From Phytomonospora sp040655735 (GTDB lineage: Bacteria > Actinomycetota > Actinomycetes > Mycobacteriales > Micromonosporaceae): a stretch of 64,000 nt of DNA. The DNA is taken from NCBI RefSeq assembly GCF_040655735.1, contig NZ_JBFAKK010000001.1, positions 868,001 to 932,000 of the forward strand, in the 5' to 3' direction. This document shows, in pieces, positions 40,640-49,324 of this stretch. Below the pieces are notes generated by a model. It made no database searches, had not been told where the DNA came from, and saw nothing but the letters and a program-made list of their open reading frames with translations. Within the stretch, counting starts at the first letter, position 1; each line of letters begins with the position of its first letter. The position numbers and the translations under genes were made by a program.

Positions 40640-41413
40640 GTGCCGAGCCGTTTTCGCGGTGGCGATGTGCGCCGTCGTGTTCTTTCGCAGAATTTTCTGG
40701 TCGACGCCGGTGTGGTGCGCCGGTTGGTGGAGTGTTCGGGTGTGGGGCCCGGTGATGTGGTGGTGGAGCCGGGCCCGGGGGAGGGGGCGGTGACGGGGGT
40801 TTTGGCTCGTCGGGTGGGGCGGGTGCTGGCCTATGAGCGTGATGCGGGGCTGGCGGCTCGGTTGAGTCGGCGGGGGTGGGGGAACGTGGTGTGCGTGCGC
40901 GCCGACTTTCGGGGGGTGGCGCCGCCGGTGGGTGCGTTTCACCTGGTGGGGAACATTCCGTTCGGGGCGACGGCGGGGATCGTGGAGTGGTGTCTGGCGG
41001 CGCGGTCGCTGCGGTCGGCGACGATGGTGACGCAGTGGGAGTACGCGCGTAAGCGCAGTGGGGATTTCGGGCGGTGGTCGTTGTTGACGGTGTCGACGTG
41101 GCCGGAGGTGGAGTGGGGTCTTGCCGGGCGGGTGGACCGGTCGGCGTTTCGGCCGGTTCCGCGGGTCGACGCCGGGATCTTGCGGTTGGTGCGGCGGGAG
41201 CGGCCGTTGCTGGGGCCGGAAGAGCTGGCGTGGTGGCGGGAGTTGGTGGCCGCGGGGTTCGGTGGGGTGGGCGGGAGCCTGTCGGCGAGTCTGTCGCGGG
41301 TGGTGGGGAGGCGGCGGGTGGCGTCGGCGTTTCGGCGGGCGGGGGTGGACGCGCGGGTGCCGGTGGGTCATGTGCCGCCGTGGGTGTGGCTGGAGCTGTT
41401 CGGGTGGTTGTGA
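40640..41413 (+). CDS. erm: Erm-type 23S rRNA adenine N6-methyltransferase
   Basis: A 257-residue KsgA/Erm family enzyme. RRRVLSQNFLVD begins the domain; VEPGPGEGAVT is SAM motif I, NIPFG is motif IV in the Erm form, QWEYARKR corresponds to the Erm QxE(F/Y)A segment, and FRPVPRVDA closes the domain. These features point to Erm (dimethylation of A2058, macrolide/lincosamide resistance) more than to KsgA, which has NLPYN. Start is GTG 40640; the frame is open from 40481. Codons are strongly G/T-ending. Confidence 0.8.
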   Translation: MPSRFRGGDVRRRVLSQNFLVDAGVVRRLVECSGVGPGDVVVEPGPGEGAVTGVLARRVGRVLAYERDAGLAARLSRRGWGNVVCVRADFRGVAPPVGAFHLVGNIPFGATAGIVEWCLAARSLRSATMVTQWEYARKRSGDFGRWSLLTVSTWPEVEWGLAGRVDRSAFRPVPRVDAGILRLVRRERPLLGPEELAWWRELVAAGFGGVGGSLSASLSRVVGRRRVASAFRRAGVDARVPVGHVPPWVWLELFGWL

Positions 41414-41481
41414 GCACCCGGGGTCGCGCGCGGGTAGGTTCTCGGCGGTGCACCTGACGCAGACGCAAGGCCCTGGCGCCG

Positions 41482-41905
41482 ATGACCGACGGCGCTCACA
41501 TCGGCTGGACGGCGCTGGGGGACACCAGGCGCAAGCCACCGGTGGTCATGCTTCACGAAGGTCCGGGTCTGCCGGACTATCTCGGCGACGTCGCCGCCAT
41601 GGTCGCCGACCTCGCGCCCGTGTACCGCTACGACCAGCGCGGCACCGGCGGGTCCCCGCGGCAGGGCCGCCCCGTCAACTGAGTGATGAACAGTGAACTC
41701 GGCGAGGAAGGCTGCGCGGACCCGCTCGACCGGCACCTCGACCGGCTGCGCGAGTGCCTGCCGGTAAAGGTGGAGATCCTGGGCGGTGTGAGTGATCCTC
41801 GCTCGCGCTCCGGCTCGATGTGCCGCTGACCTCGATCGACGAAGCCGGACACGAACCGTGGCTGGAGCGGCCCGAGGCCACGCGCGCACCTTCGCGGATT
41901 CGTGC
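41482..41905 (+). pseudogene. Alpha/beta hydrolase (proline iminopeptidase-like) remnant
   Basis: ATG at 41482 starts a good N-terminus, with MLHEGPGLPDYL and YRYDQRGTGGSP, typical of proline iminopeptidases, but a stop follows at 41680. Further on, in another frame, DEAGHEPWLERPEATR at about 41,834-41,881 is the catalytic-His end of the same fold. The nucleophile region (GxSxG) is missing. An internal deletion and frameshifts explain this. Confidence 0.7.
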
Positions 41906-42052
41906 GAGGCGCGCTAGCCGGCGTCGCCGATCGCGCTTGACATCGCAGGTTCCGGGCAGGCCCGTGACCGTCCATTGTGGACGGCAGGCTCGCCGCGAGT
42001 CGGGTGGTAATGTACAACTCCCCATCCAACCCCTTACCTAAGTGTGGTCGGC

Positions 42053-43078
42053 ATGCAACATCGCGCGCTCGGTGGCAGCGGTTTGAAGGTCAGCGCCCTC
42101 ACGTTCGGCAACTGGCTCACCGGGGGTGCCCCCGAGGACGCCGCGGAGTGCATCCGCGCCGCCCTCGACGCCGGGATCACCACCTTCGACACCGCCGACG
42201 TCTACGGCGCCCCCGAGTTCGGCGCCGGCGAGCGCGTACTCGGTGAGGCCCTGGCGGGGCGGCGGCGCGACGGTCTGGTGATCGCCACGAAGGTGTGCCT
42301 GCCCACGGGGCCGGGCCGCAACGACCGCGGCCTGTCGCGGAAGCACGTCATGGAAAGCTGCGCGGCGTCGCTGCGCCGGCTGCGCACCGACCGCATCGAC
42401 CTGTACCAGGCGCACCGCTTCGACCCGGGCACGCCGCTGGAGGAGACGATGGTCGCCTTCGCCGACCTGCACCGGGCCGGCCTGATCGGCTACCTGGGCG
42501 TGTCGGAGTGGACCGCCCCGCAGATCCGCGCAGCTCACGCCCTGGCGCGCGAGCTGCGGGTGCCGCTGGTCGCCGCCCAGCCGCAGTACTCGATGCTGTG
42601 GCGGGTCGCGGAGGCCGAGGTCGCCCCCGCCTGCGCCGAACTCGGCATCGGGCAGATCGTGTTCTCGCCGCTGGCGCAGGGTGTGCTCGCCGGACGCTAC
42701 CGGCCCGGGCAGGCCACACCAGGCGACAGCCGCGCCGAGCACGAGCGCGGCGCGCGCTTCGTCGGCCGCTACATGTCCGAGGCGGTCCTTCGCGCCGTCG
42801 AGCGACTGCGTCCCATCGCCGCCGACCTCGACGCGACCCTGGCGCAGCTGGCCCTGGCGTGGGTGTTGAGCAGGCCCGGCGTGTCGAGCGCGATCATGGG
42901 CGCCTCGCGGCCGGCGCAGATCGCCGACAACGTCACCGCCCTCGACCTCGTCCTCGACGACGAGACCCTCGCGCGCATCGACGCCGCCTTCGTCGACGCC
43001 GAACACGGCGACCTCGTCGAGCGCGACGGCGCGAAAGTCGCCAAGCCCTTCGACGTGATGCCCGCCTGGCGCAGATGA
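42053..43078 (+). CDS. Aldo/keto reductase
   Basis: A 341-residue NADPH-dependent oxidoreductase of the potassium-channel-beta/YajO branch. The catalytic tetrad is visible as DTADVYG (Asp, Tyr), IATKV (Lys) and YQAHRFD (His). The C-terminal cofactor region has SSAIMGASRPAQIADNV. ATG 42053 gives MQHRALGGSGLKVS, the usual start; a GTG at 42044 is in frame. No ribosome binding site is clear. The substrate is unknown. Confidence 0.88.
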   Translation: MQHRALGGSGLKVSALTFGNWLTGGAPEDAAECIRAALDAGITTFDTADVYGAPEFGAGERVLGEALAGRRRDGLVIATKVCLPTGPGRNDRGLSRKHVMESCAASLRRLRTDRIDLYQAHRFDPGTPLEETMVAFADLHRAGLIGYLGVSEWTAPQIRAAHALARELRVPLVAAQPQYSMLWRVAEAEVAPACAELGIGQIVFSPLAQGVLAGRYRPGQATPGDSRAEHERGARFVGRYMSEAVLRAVERLRPIAADLDATLAQLALAWVLSRPGVSSAIMGASRPAQIADNVTALDLVLDDETLARIDAAFVDAEHGDLVERDGAKVAKPFDVMPAWRR

Positions 43079-43109
43079 CCGCGCGCGGCGAATTCGCGGC
43101 GGTGACACC

Positions 43110-44393
43110 GTGAACGGCCTGGCACGCCTGATCCGCGCCGCCGCGCCCGACATCAGCCCGCTGCGCGACTCCGCGCCATACCGGCGCCTGTTCGCCGGGC
43201 AGGTCGTCTCCCTCATCGGCGCGCAGATCACCCAGGTCGCCGTCCCGCTGCAAGTGTGGGAGGCGACCGGCTCGACCCTGGCCGTCAGCATGCTGGGCGT
43301 GGCCGGCCTGGCGCCCCTGATCGTGTTCGGCCTCTACGGCGGGGCCATCGCCGACGCCGTCGACCGCCGCAAACTCGCCCTCGTCACCGGCGGGGTCATG
43401 CTCCTGGTCAGCGTCGTCCTGCTCGCCCAGGCCACCGCCGGCGGCGGACCCCTGTGGCTGCTGTTCGTGTGCGTCGCCGTCCAGGCCGGCGCATCGGCGG
43501 TCGACTCCCCGACCCGCTCGGCGATCCTGCCGCAGCTCGTCGGCCCCGGCAAGCTCGCCGCGGCCAACAACCTGCGCCAGGCCGGGTTCCAGTTCGGGGT
43601 CATCACCGGGCCGCTGATCGCCGGAGTCGTCGTCGGTGCCGGCGGCTACGGCTGGGCCTACGGCCTCGACGTCATCTCATTCGCCGCGGTGTTCTACTCC
43701 GTCCTGCGACTGCCGTCGCTGCCGCCGGGCGACGGCGGCCGCCGTGCGGGACTGGCCTCGGTCATGGAGGGCCTGCGCTTCCTCGCCGGCAACCGCACCC
43801 TCTTGATGACCTTCCTCGTCGACATCAACGCCATGGTCTTCGCCGCGCCCCGCGCGCTGTTCCCGGCGCTCGCCTACGGCGTCTACGGCGGCGACGCGAC
43901 CACCGCCGGACTCCTCTACGCCGCACCCGCCGTCGGCGCCCTGGCCGTCACCCTGGTCGGCGGAGCCGTCGCCCGCGTCAACCGCCAGGGACTCGGCGTG
44001 GTCGTGTCGATCGGCGTGTGGGGCGCGGCGATCGCGCTCCTGGGCGTCAGCGACGTCTTGTGGATCGGCCTGGCCGCCCTGTTCGCCGCGGGCGCCGCCG
44101 ACACCGTCAGCGCCATCTACCGCTCCACCATGCTCCAGGCCGGTACGCCCTCGGGCATGCAGGGACGCCTCCAAGGCGCCCATATCGTCGTCGTCACCGG
44201 CGGTCCACGTCTGGGAGACGTGCGCACCGGCGCCGTCGCCGGCGTGTTCGGCCCCGGCGCCTCCCTCATCTCCGGCGGCCTCATCTGCGTCGCCGGGATC
44301 GTCACCCTCGCCTTGGCGGTCCCCTCCTTCATGCGCTACGACGCCCGGGCGCCTTTGCGTGAAGACGCCTCGGCCCCTCGGAGCCGACGGTAG
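43110..44393 (+). CDS. MFS exporter (EntS-like)
   Basis: A 427-residue protein with twelve predicted membrane helices. LFAGQVVSLIGAQITQVAVP and the loop GAIADAVDRRKL fit the TMS/EntS (enterobactin exporter-like) branch of the major facilitator superfamily. It lies 31 nt after the aldo/keto reductase and 23 nt before glutamate decarboxylase, so the three may be co-transcribed. It is not the GadC antiporter type. The cargo is unknown. Confidence 0.85.
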   Translation: MNGLARLIRAAAPDISPLRDSAPYRRLFAGQVVSLIGAQITQVAVPLQVWEATGSTLAVSMLGVAGLAPLIVFGLYGGAIADAVDRRKLALVTGGVMLLVSVVLLAQATAGGGPLWLLFVCVAVQAGASAVDSPTRSAILPQLVGPGKLAAANNLRQAGFQFGVITGPLIAGVVVGAGGYGWAYGLDVISFAAVFYSVLRLPSLPPGDGGRRAGLASVMEGLRFLAGNRTLLMTFLVDINAMVFAAPRALFPALAYGVYGGDATTAGLLYAAPAVGALAVTLVGGAVARVNRQGLGVVVSIGVWGAAIALLGVSDVLWIGLAALFAAGAADTVSAIYRSTMLQAGTPSGMQGRLQGAHIVVVTGGPRLGDVRTGAVAGVFGPGASLISGGLICVAGIVTLALAVPSFMRYDARAPLREDASAPRSRR

Positions 44394-44416
44394 GGTCACC
44401 GGCAAAGGGGGATCCC

Positions 44417-45784
44417 ATGGCATTGCACCAGGTCACCAGCGGTCGTGACGAAGGATTCGACGACATCTACTCCGGCCTGCTCAGCCGCAGACCGCTGCCG
44501 AAGTACCGGCTGCCGGAAGGCCCCAACGACCCCCACGCCGTCCATCAGCTCCTCCACGACGAGCTGACCCTCGACGGCGACGCCTCGCAGAACCTCGCCA
44601 CCTTCTGCACCACCTGGACCGAGCCCCAGGTCGCCGCGCTCATGGCCGAGAACATGGCCAAGAACATGATCGACAAGGACGAGTACCCGCAGACCGCCGA
44701 GATCGAGTCGCGCTGCGTCCACATGCTCGCCGACCTGTGGCACAGTCCTCACAGCCACAACACCGTCGGCTGCTCCACCACCGGCTCCAGCGAAGCCGCG
44801 ATGCTCGGCGGGCTCGCCCTCAAATGGCGGTGGCGCAAGGCCCGCGAGGCCGCCGGGAAACCCGCGGACCGCCCCAACCTGGTCTGCGGGCCCGTCCAGG
44901 TCTGCTGGGAGAAGTTCGCCCGCTACTTCGACGTCGAACTGCGCCAGGTCCCCCTCGAGGCCGGCGCCACCGGGCTGCGGCCACACCAGCTGCGCGCGCA
45001 CGTCGACGAGAACACCATCGGCGTGATCGCCATCCTCGGCGTCACCTACACCTGCGACTACGAACCCGTCGCCGACATCGCCGCCGAACTCGACGCCATG
45101 GCCGCCGACGGCGGACCCGACGTCCCCGTCCACGTCGACGCCGCCTCCGGTGGCTTCATCGCACCCTTCCTGCGTCCCGAACTCGAATGGGACTTCCGCC
45201 TCGACCGGGTCGCCTCCATCAACACCTCGGGCCACAAGTACGGCCTGGCGCCCCTGGGCGTGGGATGGATCATCTGGCGCACCGCCGACCTGCTCCCCGA
45301 GGAGCTCATCTTCGACGTCGACTACCTCGGCGGAAGCATGCCCACCTTCGCGCTGAACTTCTCCCGCCCCGGCGGGGAGATCATCGCCCAGTACTACAAC
45401 TTCCTGCGCCTGGGCCGCGAAGGCTACCGGCGCGTGCAGCGCGCCTGCGCCGACACCGCCGCCCACCTCGCCGACGAGATCGCCCGGATGGGGCCGTTCA
45501 CGCTCCTCTACGACGGCCGCGGAGCGCTCCCGGCGGTGTCCTACACCCTCGACGGGGACCCCGGCTTCGATCTCTACGACCTGTCCGAGGCCCTGCGCGT
45601 CCACGGATGGCAGGTGCCGGCCTATCCGCTGCCGCCCGACCGCGAGGACACCGTCATCCACCGTGTCCTCATCCGGCACGGCATCAGCCGCGACCGCGTC
45701 GACCTCCTCGCCGCCGACATCCGCACCTGCGTCAAGACCCTGCGCTCGGGCCACCACCCCCAACGCGTCACCTTCCACCACTGA
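44417..45784 (+). CDS. gad: Glutamate decarboxylase
   Basis: A 455-residue PLP enzyme converting glutamate to GABA and CO2, consuming a proton. TTGSSEAAMLGGLALKWRW, HVDAASGGF and the Schiff-base lysine K274 in NTSGHKYGLAP are conserved; the N-terminus has the PKYRLPE family phrase. The C-terminus ends FHH, which recalls the C-terminal His that autoinhibits E. coli GadB at neutral pH, but this is only a resemblance. The upstream neighbour is an MFS exporter rather than a glutamate/GABA antiporter. Confidence 0.93.
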   Translation: MALHQVTSGRDEGFDDIYSGLLSRRPLPKYRLPEGPNDPHAVHQLLHDELTLDGDASQNLATFCTTWTEPQVAALMAENMAKNMIDKDEYPQTAEIESRCVHMLADLWHSPHSHNTVGCSTTGSSEAAMLGGLALKWRWRKAREAAGKPADRPNLVCGPVQVCWEKFARYFDVELRQVPLEAGATGLRPHQLRAHVDENTIGVIAILGVTYTCDYEPVADIAAELDAMAADGGPDVPVHVDAASGGFIAPFLRPELEWDFRLDRVASINTSGHKYGLAPLGVGWIIWRTADLLPEELIFDVDYLGGSMPTFALNFSRPGGEIIAQYYNFLRLGREGYRRVQRACADTAAHLADEIARMGPFTLLYDGRGALPAVSYTLDGDPGFDLYDLSEALRVHGWQVPAYPLPPDREDTVIHRVLIRHGISRDRVDLLAADIRTCVKTLRSGHHPQRVTFHH

Positions 45785-45803
45785 CCCCGCGACGCCGCCG
45801 GGC

Positions 45804-46646
45804 CTAGCAGAACTCGTCGAGAAGGCGGTAGAGGGCGACCTTGCCCGCGTCGGGCTCGCCGACGCCGTAGCGCCACCAGAAGCGGGCGACGTGCTCGGCG
45901 CCGAACTGGGGGTTGAGGCCGGTGTCGCCGGCGCTCCTGGTCAGCAGCGCCAGGTCGGTGTAGGGATCGGCGACGCCGAAACGGCCGACGTCGATGACGC
46001 CGGTGACGCGCAGGGTCCGCGGGTCGAGCATGACGTTGGGCAGGCAGAAATCCCCGTGGCACAACGCCGCCCGCTCGGGCTCGACGCCGCGCAGGGCGGC
46101 GTCGAGTTCGGTGAGCAGACGCTGGGCGTCCCAGCCGCTGCGTTCGTCGTCGAGGTCGTCGAGATCGACCTGGCCGAGGGCGACGGCCACCCCGGCGTTG
46201 GAGGCCGTCACGCGCAGGCTTCTGTCGAAGGGACAACCGGCGGTCGGCAGGGAGTGCAGGTCGCGGGCGAAGTCGGCGACGGCGTCGATGACGTCCATGC
46301 GCTCGTGCGCGGCCCACGGCTGGGAGGCGTCACGGCCGGACATGGTGGTGGTGACCAGGTAGGTGTGCTCGTCGACGGTGTCGCACTCGACGACCTCGGG
46401 AACACCGACACCGGTGGTGGCCAGCCAGCGCAGCCGGTCGCATTCGGCGCCGACGTCGAAGCCGGGATCGGGGTGCAGCGACTCGGCGGCGTACTTGAGG
46501 TGGAGGTCGGCCGGTCCGGTCAGCCGGTAGACGTGACCGCCGGACAGGCCGAGCGTGACCGGCTGCCAGTCGTAGTCGCGGTAGCGGTGCCGCAGGTGCT
46601 TTTCGACGAGTGCGTTGTCGGGTTCCACCGCGTCATTGTCGGCCAC
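45804..46646 (-). CDS. Aminoglycoside phosphotransferase, APH(3')-like
   Basis: A 280-residue kinase of the APH family. LCHGDFCLPNVMLD is the Brenner catalytic loop and IDVGRFGVADPYTDLAL holds the metal Asp and the phrase common to APH(3') enzymes; the C-terminus ALYRLLDEFC also fits them. It may inactivate kanamycin-like drugs, or have a native metabolic role. GTG at 46646 is the start; the ribosome binding site is weak. It converges with the decarboxylase gene. Confidence 0.8.
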   Translation of the reverse strand: MADNDAVEPDNALVEKHLRHRYRDYDWQPVTLGLSGGHVYRLTGPADLHLKYAAESLHPDPGFDVGAECDRLRWLATTGVGVPEVVECDTVDEHTYLVTTTMSGRDASQPWAAHERMDVIDAVADFARDLHSLPTAGCPFDRSLRVTASNAGVAVALGQVDLDDLDDERSGWDAQRLLTELDAALRGVEPERAALCHGDFCLPNVMLDPRTLRVTGVIDVGRFGVADPYTDLALLTRSAGDTGLNPQFGAEHVARFWWRYGVGEPDAGKVALYRLLDEFC

Positions 46647-46661
46647 CCCGGCACCGGTCTG

Positions 46662-47294
46662 TCAATCGCGTTGTGCCCATTGACTGGCGCTGATGCGATA
46701 TAGGACGTGCAGGGAAACGCGGTTGGTGTGGTCGCCGACGGAGGGGTGGTGGAAGTCGCCGTGCGGATCTTTGGTCAGGCCCAGGCGGGTCATGACCGCC
46801 TGGGAGCGGACGTTGCCGACGGCGGTGAACGACACGACCTCGGCCAGGCGCAGGAAACCGAAGGCGTGGTCGAGGGCGGCCGTGGCGGCCTCAGTGGCGT
46901 AGCCGTGGCCCCATGCCTTGCGGGCCAGGCGCCAGCCGATCTCCACGGCGGGGGTGAAGTGAGCGTCGAAGGTGGCGGTGCTCAGGCCCGTGAAGCCGAG
47001 GAACTCGCCGGTCTCGGTCAGTTCGACCGCCCACAGACCGAAACCGTTGTCGTTGATGGCGCCGGCGATGCGAGTGGCGAGGGCGTCGCTGCGCTCGCGG
47101 GTGAGGGTGGAGGGGAAGTGCTCCATCACCTCAGGGTCGGCGTTGAGTTCGGCGAAGGGTGCGTAGTCCTCGCGACGCCATTGACGCAGGCGCAGGCGGG
47201 CGGTGGTCAGCTCGGTGATGTCGGGCTGGTCGGAGAGGGGGAGGTCGTCCACCCGCAGGATCCTAGCGGCCCCGTGCCGCCGGTGCGGGCTCAT
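46662..47294 (-). CDS. RimJ/RimL-type GNAT acetyltransferase
   Basis: A 210-residue acetyltransferase. LTTARLRLRQWRREDYAPF is the RimJ/L N-terminal phrase; IGWRLARKAWGHGYATEA is the acetyl-CoA motif and VMTRLGL the C-terminal strand. The ATG at 47294 overlaps the ogt stop (ATGA), implying co-translation; later starts would remove about 20 residues without similarity. The substrate is probably an N-terminal or small-molecule amine and is undetermined. Confidence 0.8.
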   Translation of the reverse strand: MSPHRRHGAARILRVDDLPLSDQPDITELTTARLRLRQWRREDYAPFAELNADPEVMEHFPSTLTRERSDALATRIAGAINDNGFGLWAVELTETGEFLGFTGLSTATFDAHFTPAVEIGWRLARKAWGHGYATEAATAALDHAFGFLRLAEVVSFTAVGNVRSQAVMTRLGLTKDPHGDFHHPSVGDHTNRVSLHVLYRISASQWAQRD

Positions 47295-47851
47295 GACCTG
47301 ACGGTGACCCCCTCATGACGTAGCAGTGCGATCTTGGTATCGGTGCCGAAGATGTACTGGCCGCCGCTCAGGTCGGCTTTGACGACGCGGTGGCAGGGAA
47401 TGAGCAGCGGGACGGGGTTGTGGCCCAGGGCGGAACCGACCGCCCGGACGGCGCGGGGGTTGTCGATGCGCTCGGCGATCCAGCCGTAGGGGTGGATGCG
47501 GCCTTTCGGGATGGCCTGGGCGGCGCGCAGGACGGACACGGCGAAGGGGGTGAGTCCGGTGAGGTCGTAGCGCAGCTTCGTGCCGTCGCAGGTGGCGAGG
47601 GCCTCGGCGAGTTCGGCGGGCGGGTGCTCGGTGCGCACGAGAGGGCGCACGAAGCGGGCGCGGAACTCCTCGGCGAGCGTGCCCAGGCACGCGGGGCGCA
47701 GGAAGGCCACGCCGTTCTCGGTGTAGGCGACGTCGACGTCGCCCATCGGGCTGGGCTGGCGGGTCCAGCGCGCGGCGACACGGTCGAAGAGCGCCGCAGG
47801 CGGGGCGGCCGTCAGGGAGGCGAGCGCGTTGGTCAGGTCGGTGTCAGGCAT
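47291..47851 (-). CDS. ogt: Methylated-DNA-protein-cysteine methyltransferase
   Basis: A 186-residue DNA repair protein that removes alkyl groups from O6-alkylguanine. The acceptor is C153 in LIPCHRVVKAD; IPKGRIHPYGWIA and ALGHNP are typical of the DNA-binding domain. It overlaps the GNAT gene downstream and the ECF sigma gene upstream (47844-47851), so the three form an operon in which a sigma factor may control a repair function. Confidence 0.92.
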   Translation of the reverse strand: MPDTDLTNALASLTAAPPAALFDRVAARWTRQPSPMGDVDVAYTENGVAFLRPACLGTLAEEFRARFVRPLVRTEHPPAELAEALATCDGTKLRYDLTGLTPFAVSVLRAAQAIPKGRIHPYGWIAERIDNPRAVRAVGSALGHNPVPLLIPCHRVVKADLSGGQYIFGTDTKIALLRHEGVTVRS

Positions 47852-48524
47852 GGTGCACCTCGATGGTGGGTGTGCTGATCGGGTGAGGGCCGGTGGTGTG
47901 CCCGCGGGCGCGGCGAGTGGTGGGCTCGGGGCGTGGGCGCTCGTGGGGGTGGGGCGTTTGTGGCCGGTCGGTGCAGGCGAGGCGGCGCAGTGTGGCCAGT
48001 CCGCGGGAGATGTGGGATTTGGCGGTGCCTTCGGCGGTGCCGAGGATGGCGGCGATCTCGTCGATGGGGAGGTCGAGGACGTGGCGGAGGATGACGGCGT
48101 CGCGTTGGGCGGGGGTGAGTGCGGCGAGGTGGGCGGCGAGGGCGCGGTTGGTCTCGTGGAGTTCGGCGGTGCGGGCGGGGTCTTGGGTGTGGTCGGCGCG
48201 TTCAGGTGCGGCGTCGATGTCGCCGGGTGGTGGTTTGCGGGCTTTGCCGCGGCGGTCGTTGCGGACGGTGTTGAGCAGGATGGTCAGCAGCCATGCGCGT
48301 GGGCGCAGCGTCGGCAGGGGCGGTGGCCGGTCCGAGGCGAGAGAGCGGTAGGCGCGCAGGAAGGTCTCGGCGGTCAGGTCCTCGGCGTCGCTCCAGGATC
48401 CGGTGGCGCGCAGGGCGGTGGTGAACACCGGGGTGCGGTAGGCGTCGTAGAGGGCGGTGAAGCCGTTGTCGAGGTCCTCGTCGAGTGCGGCGAGGAGGTG
48501 GCTGGGGTCGTCGGGTCCGCTCAC
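47844..48524 (-). CDS. ECF sigma factor
   Basis: A 226-residue sigma-70 family protein. FTALYDAYRTPVFTTALRATG and DAEDLTAETFLRAYRSL are region 2; LTPAQRDAVILRHVLDL and IAAILGTAEGTAKSHISRGL are region 4. A Pro/Arg-rich tail of about 40 residues follows. GTG 48524 is chosen because the longer frame, to 48605, would run across the divergent gene's start. It overlaps ogt, and no anti-sigma gene is adjacent. Confidence 0.82.
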   Translation of the reverse strand: MSGPDDPSHLLAALDEDLDNGFTALYDAYRTPVFTTALRATGSWSDAEDLTAETFLRAYRSLASDRPPPLPTLRPRAWLLTILLNTVRNDRRGKARKPPPGDIDAAPERADHTQDPARTAELHETNRALAAHLAALTPAQRDAVILRHVLDLPIDEIAAILGTAEGTAKSHISRGLATLRRLACTDRPQTPHPHERPRPEPTTRRARGHTTGPHPISTPTIEVHHA

Positions 48525-48585
48525 ATGTGTATGAACACCGTCGGGGTGTGCGGGGTTGCGGTTCGCCGGGGAGCGTGCGGGCTCG

Positions 48586-48591
48586 TAGGCT
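48586..48591 (+). promoter_or_regulatory. -10 box of a leaderless transcript
   Basis: TAGGCT (TANNNT) ends 7 nt before the ATG at 48599; no Shine-Dalgarno sequence is seen. Confidence 0.45.
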
Positions 48592-48598
48592 GAGTTGT

Positions 48599-49264
48599 AT
48601 GTCACGGTCTGGTGCGGTGGTGCTGTCGCGTGTGCACGGACGGCAGGGCGAGCTGGTCTTGCGTCGAGTCGACGGGCATTTCGAGATCATAAGTAACGGC
48701 GTGTTCTTGATGGACACGCGCAATGGCGAGTCGGAGCGGGTGTTGGTGGGCGCTGCCGTCGACGCGGTGAAGGCCGATGGGGTGCGGTTGCTCATCGGTG
48801 GACTGGGGGTGGGGTTCTCGCTTGCCGAGGCGGTGTCGAATCCGCGGGTGGGGGAGGTGACGGTGGTGGAGTGCGAGCCGTCGGTGATCGCGTGGCACGG
48901 GTCGCATCTGTCGGACTTCTCGGCGGGTGCGGTGGGGGATCGGGAGGTGACGGTGGTGTGCGCCGATCTGCTGGCGTGGCTGCGGCAGGCGCCCGATGAC
49001 CTGTTCTTCGACGTGATGTGCCTCGACATCGACAATGGTCCTGATTGGACGGTGACGCCGGCCAACGCGGCTCTCTACGGGGAGTCGGGGCTGGAGTTGC
49101 TGGTCTCGCGGTTGGCGCCGGGTGGGGCGGTGGCGTTTTGGAGCGCGGCGGCCAGTGAGGTCTTCGCCGAGCGGCTGGCGAGCCGTTTCGCGTCGGTGCG
49201 GACGGTGGAGGTCTCGGTGCCGCGCGGTCCGGCGGACGTGGTGTACGTTGCCTGCGCGAGCTGA
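48599..49264 (+). CDS. Spermidine synthase-like methyltransferase-fold protein
   Basis: A 221-residue Rossmann-fold protein. LLIGGLGVGFSLAEAV is the nucleotide motif, VTVVECEPSVI the acidic strand and MCLDIDNGPDW the active-site region found in polyamine-synthase-like proteins. It lacks an N-terminal beta domain of full length, so real aminopropyl transfer is uncertain. ATG 48599 follows a TANNNT box; the upstream extension of the frame is antisense to the sigma factor gene. G/T-ending codons dominate. Confidence 0.7.
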   Translation: MSRSGAVVLSRVHGRQGELVLRRVDGHFEIISNGVFLMDTRNGESERVLVGAAVDAVKADGVRLLIGGLGVGFSLAEAVSNPRVGEVTVVECEPSVIAWHGSHLSDFSAGAVGDREVTVVCADLLAWLRQAPDDLFFDVMCLDIDNGPDWTVTPANAALYGESGLELLVSRLAPGGAVAFWSAAASEVFAERLASRFASVRTVEVSVPRGPADVVYVACAS

Positions 49265-49324
49265 CTGAGGCCGCGCGCCGGTACCGGGCGCCGGGTCATC
49301 TGTGCGCGTCTGATGGGAGCCCGG

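Noticed and set aside
40640..41413. Annotation as KsgA (16S rRNA dimethyladenosine transferase)
   Set aside because: Motif IV reads NIPFG and the QWEYARKR segment is Erm-like; KsgA would have NLPYN.
38819..41539. A 906-codon open frame on the minus strand
   Set aside because: It is antisense to the Hsp70-like and Erm genes, has low-complexity Arg/His/Pro composition and no recognisable motif.
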